Source: Bacteroidota bacterium (GTDB taxonomy: Bacteria; Bacteroidota; Bacteroidia; Chitinophagales; LD1). From it: a DNA stretch of 7,069 nucleotides. This document shows positions 5,698 through 7,069 of this stretch, one piece after another. The notes under the pieces are model-generated. The model had not been told where the DNA came from. It made no database searches and saw only the letters and a program-made list of their open reading frames with translations. The stretch's first letter is position 1. Each line of letters begins with the position of its first letter. Made by a program: the position numbers and the translations under genes. The stretch spans positions 1 through 7,069 of the forward strand of contig JAFDYP010000579.1 in the NCBI GenBank assembly GCA_018267355.1, given 5' to 3'.

Positions 5698-6054
5698 TCA
5701 GGCTACCTTGATAAAGAGCAGCACAAAGAGTGAAAAGAAGAAGCAGTACATAAAGACGGTGAGCAGTACTTTGCGCGTAGCGGATAGCTCGTGAAAGGTC
5801 TCCGCAAAAGACGTGTGATAGCTCTCCCATAGGGCAGGAAAGTTGAATTTCAGTGCGAGCTGTACGGCAGTATTCGTAAAGATCATCACCACGGCAGCTA
5901 TGAGCGCCGCTTGAAATACCGCAGGGTCATAAGAGCCGAAGCCCGCACCAAAAAGGATGCGACCCAGGTCCTCAAAGGTGATGAAAGCGATGAATGCGGC
6001 AGGCACGGACCATAGGCCGTCCCACAGCCGGAGTAGGCTGGATAGTTTAGTCAT
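5698..6054 (-). CDS. Small membrane protein with three TM segments, possible holin (118 aa)
   Basis: Family not recognised. Hydrophobic segments lie at about residues 14-35 (VPAAFIAFITF), 46-68 (FQAALIAAVVMIFTNTAVQLAL) and 95-116 (KVLLTVFMYCFFFSLFVLLFI), with a polar cytoplasmic or periplasmic loop at 72-94. The size and three segments fit a class I holin topology. The start ATG at 6054 overlaps the end of the 83-aa gene by 8 bp (ATGACTAA), which indicates translational coupling. It is followed 20 nt later by the putative morphogenesis gene. A membrane protein between two likely virion genes fits a holin or a tail-associated membrane factor; the sequence does not decide between them. Confidence 0.75.
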   Translation of the reverse strand: MTKLSSLLRLWDGLWSVPAAFIAFITFEDLGRILFGAGFGSYDPAVFQAALIAAVVMIFTNTAVQLALKFNFPALWESYHTSFAETFHELSATRKVLLTVFMYCFFFSLFVLLFIKVA

Positions 6055-6298
6055 GTTTTGTTTTCAGGATCTTTTCTTTTAGTTCGGAGATGTCCTCTTT
6101 CAGCTCGCTCACCATTTTGAAGAGCGACTCATAGAGGTCTTTGTAGTTTTGTTTGTGCGTCATATTGTCCTGCTCCAGGTGCTGTATACGCACACTGTGC
6201 ACCTCACTGTTTTTGATCAGGTGCTGCAGCTCTTTCCAGAGGTAGCCTATGGCGCCGCAGATGATGGCGATGATCACGCCTTTGAGATGTTCTGACAT
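6047..6298 (-). CDS. Single-TM coiled-coil small protein (83 aa)
   Basis: Unrecognised family. I place the start at 6298 (MSEHLKGVII) because it puts one transmembrane helix (residues 5-21, LKGVIIAIICGAIGYLW) right at the N-terminus; the 21 residues upstream in the open frame are Arg/Cys-rich and unconvincing. Residues 22-80 are charged and heptad-like (IQHLEQDNMTHK, LFKMVSELKEDISELKEKIL), indicating a long coiled coil, probably an oligomeric one. This is the reverse of XhlA-type hemolysins, where the coiled coil comes first. It overlaps the 118-aa membrane gene by 8 bp, so the two products may form one membrane complex, for example holin plus partner. This is inference. Confidence 0.75.
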   Translation of the reverse strand: MSEHLKGVIIAIICGAIGYLWKELQHLIKNSEVHSVRIQHLEQDNMTHKQNYKDLYESLFKMVSELKEDISELKEKILKTKHD

Positions 6299-6325
6299 AG
6301 TAGATGGGCTATAGGGTGAGATAAG

Positions 6326-6359
6326 GTGCAGGCAGCAGGCCGTGGCCCGCCGCCCGCAC
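6326..6359 (-). other. GC-rich intercistronic RNA hairpin (15 bp)
   Basis: On the minus strand GTGCGGGCGGCGGGC pairs with GCCTGCTGCCTGCAC around a CACG tetraloop. Twelve pairs are Watson-Crick and three are G-U wobbles; in the plus strand those three would be A-C mismatches, so the fold is specific to the transcribed RNA. It sits in the 125-bp gap after the 180-aa gene and 27 nt before the start of the 83-aa gene. No T-tract follows. It probably limits read-through or protects the 3' end of the 180-aa gene's message, allowing more of that product than of the membrane proteins. Confidence 0.8.
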
Positions 6360-6423
6360 ACTTATGCGGAGTAGTGTGATCAGTGAATGAAGAAGTCGTC
6401 TAGCGCGAGGGTTCCACCAGTAC

Positions 6424-6966
6424 TCACGCCGCCGTAAAACAAGTGTCGAAGATCTGCATCGGCATCTCATGCGGCGTAGGGAAAGAACTGTGTATCCATT
6501 TGATATCCAGCTCCCATACCAGCTCTGCATTGAGGTCGTTCTTTACCTCCGTGTTTGGTATGATGGTCACGGGTACATCAGTGATGAAGACCTTAGATGA
6601 TGTGCGGTAGAAAAAGAGGTAATCTCTCTTGCCTATCATCGAGTTGTAGAAGTGGAAATTTGACGCAAAGTTTGGATCGTTCACCTTGGCCGAGAAGTCA
6701 TAGCCCAGCAGGGTCTGCGTGGTCTCGCCGTAGCCCGCACCCATCTTGGCCGCGCCTTTGGCTATATCGCCATTGGTCTCCGGTATCACGATGATAGCAC
6801 CGCTCTGGATGCCCGCCTGCCACTCTGTAGTGCTGGTCGGATCGGTAAAGGTAAAGTCTTTGTGAATGAAGCCTGCGCTGCGTACGCGGCCATACTCCCT
6901 GGGTTCACAGGGGTCGCAACTGTGTGAAAACGGTTCGTCACAGCCACTAGGATAGTAACCTGCCAT
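6424..6966 (-). CDS. Probable phage-like structural protein with N-terminal Cys cluster (180 aa)
   Basis: I place the start at 6966 (MAGYYPSGCDEP), preceded by an A-rich leader; an in-frame ATG at 7038 would add an unlikely basic, aromatic stretch. There is no signal peptide or TM segment. Cys9, Cys17 and Cys20 form a C-X7-C-X2-C cluster near the N-terminus and Cys176 lies near the end. The middle reads TDPTSTTEWQAGIQSGAIIV (41-60), IPETNGD (61-67), LLGYDFSAKVNDPNFASNF (87-104) and ELVWELDIKWIHSSFPTP (148-165), a compact beta-rich pattern. I recall similar sequences in Bacteroidota phage-like gene sets and think a major tail or other virion protein is most likely, but no named family can be confirmed. 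A strong hairpin after the gene fits a highly expressed structural product. Confidence 0.78.
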   Translation of the reverse strand: MAGYYPSGCDEPFSHSCDPCEPREYGRVRSAGFIHKDFTFTDPTSTTEWQAGIQSGAIIVIPETNGDIAKGAAKMGAGYGETTQTLLGYDFSAKVNDPNFASNFHFYNSMIGKRDYLFFYRTSSKVFITDVPVTIIPNTEVKNDLNAELVWELDIKWIHSSFPTPHEMPMQIFDTCFTAA

Positions 6967-6985
6967 AGTTGTTTGTGTTTTTAAA
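6967..6985 (-). promoter_or_regulatory. A-rich translation leader of the 180-aa gene
   Basis: The minus strand just upstream of the ATG is TTTAAAAACACAAACAACT, lacking any Shine-Dalgarno element but rich in A, the form associated with efficient initiation in Bacteroidota. It supports the start at 6966 rather than the upstream ATG at 7038. Confidence 0.55.
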
Positions 6986-7025
6986 GAATGAAAAAATGAA
7001 TAGTAGGCACGCGGCCTCAGAGGGT

Positions 7026-7048
7026 AGAGCAGCGGCATATGCTACTCT
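7026..7048. other. Small imperfect stem-loop near the right edge
   Basis: AGAGCAGC and GCTACTCT form an 8-bp stem with one mismatch around a 7-nt loop. It lies upstream of the 180-aa gene, in sequence where the gene before it probably ends (an in-frame TGA at 7050-7048 on the minus strand is one possibility). No T-tract follows on either strand. Its role is unclear. Confidence 0.3.
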
Positions 7049-7069
7049 CAGAAAATACTGCCTATATGC

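Noticed and set aside
5678..5830. N-terminal extension of the 188-aa protein starting at 5830, giving a membrane anchor
   Set aside because: It would overlap most of the end of the 118-aa gene. The hydrophobic stretch arises from reading the third TM segment of that gene in another frame, and the start at 5677 fits the normal 20-nt spacing.
6299..6361. Upstream start at 6361 for the 83-aa gene
   Set aside because: The added residues are Arg- and Cys-rich and would be encoded by the GC-rich hairpin; the later ATG gives a clean N-terminal TM helix.
7006..7069. tRNA-like stretch (GGGTAGAGCAGCGG resembles a D-arm)
   Set aside because: The D-stem does not pair properly, and no anticodon stem, TTCGA-type T-loop or acceptor stem can be drawn in the remaining sequence.

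Overview
The window looks like chromosomal DNA of a Bacteroidota bacterium, possibly a Chitinophagaceae relative (family level is inference). The reasons are lipoprotein signal peptides of the SC-K-K type, DUF4382 lipoproteins, start codons preceded by A-rich leaders instead of Shine-Dalgarno sequences, a CHAP-type lysin of a form familiar from this phylum, and short 7- to 8-bp tandem repeats in gene gaps. All ten recognised genes lie on the minus strand, so transcription runs from high to low coordinates.

Right part (about 7069 to 2886): a phage-like operon of seven genes. In transcription order these are a 180-aa probable virion protein with an N-terminal cysteine cluster, a strong intercistronic hairpin, an 83-aa single-TM coiled-coil protein, a 118-aa protein with three membrane segments (8-bp overlap), a 188-aa putative tail-completion/morphogenesis protein, a gap filled by two tandem repeats, a 289-aa beta-rich protein with an Fn3-like start, a Sec-exported CHAP lysin (4 nt apart), and a 208-aa protein with an N-terminal membrane anchor and a beta-strand-like C-terminus. 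The operon closes with a clear intrinsic terminator. No capsid, portal, terminase, integrase or replication gene is visible, so this is either a slice of a prophage or a reduced phage-like island. The lysin, the anchored 208-aa protein and the two small membrane proteins together look like a lysis set, but only the CHAP assignment is firm.

Left part (2885 to 1): three tandem paralogous lipoprotein genes (257, 259 and 256 aa). Each has a signal peptide, a DUF4382 domain and a C-terminal carboxypeptidase-regulatory-like beta-sandwich domain. Each is followed by its own RNA hairpin; the last one is a terminator. Beyond it lies an array of 26 heptamers (CAAGANN) in unbroken 7-bp phase, running to the left edge.

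The most unusual points are the strictly phased heptamer array, three further 7- or 8-bp repeats at gene boundaries in the phage-like operon (two of them containing the stop codon of the preceding gene), and three hairpins whose imperfect pairs become G-U wobbles only in the transcribed strand. The seven-gene set around the lysin is the best candidate for a poorly described system.
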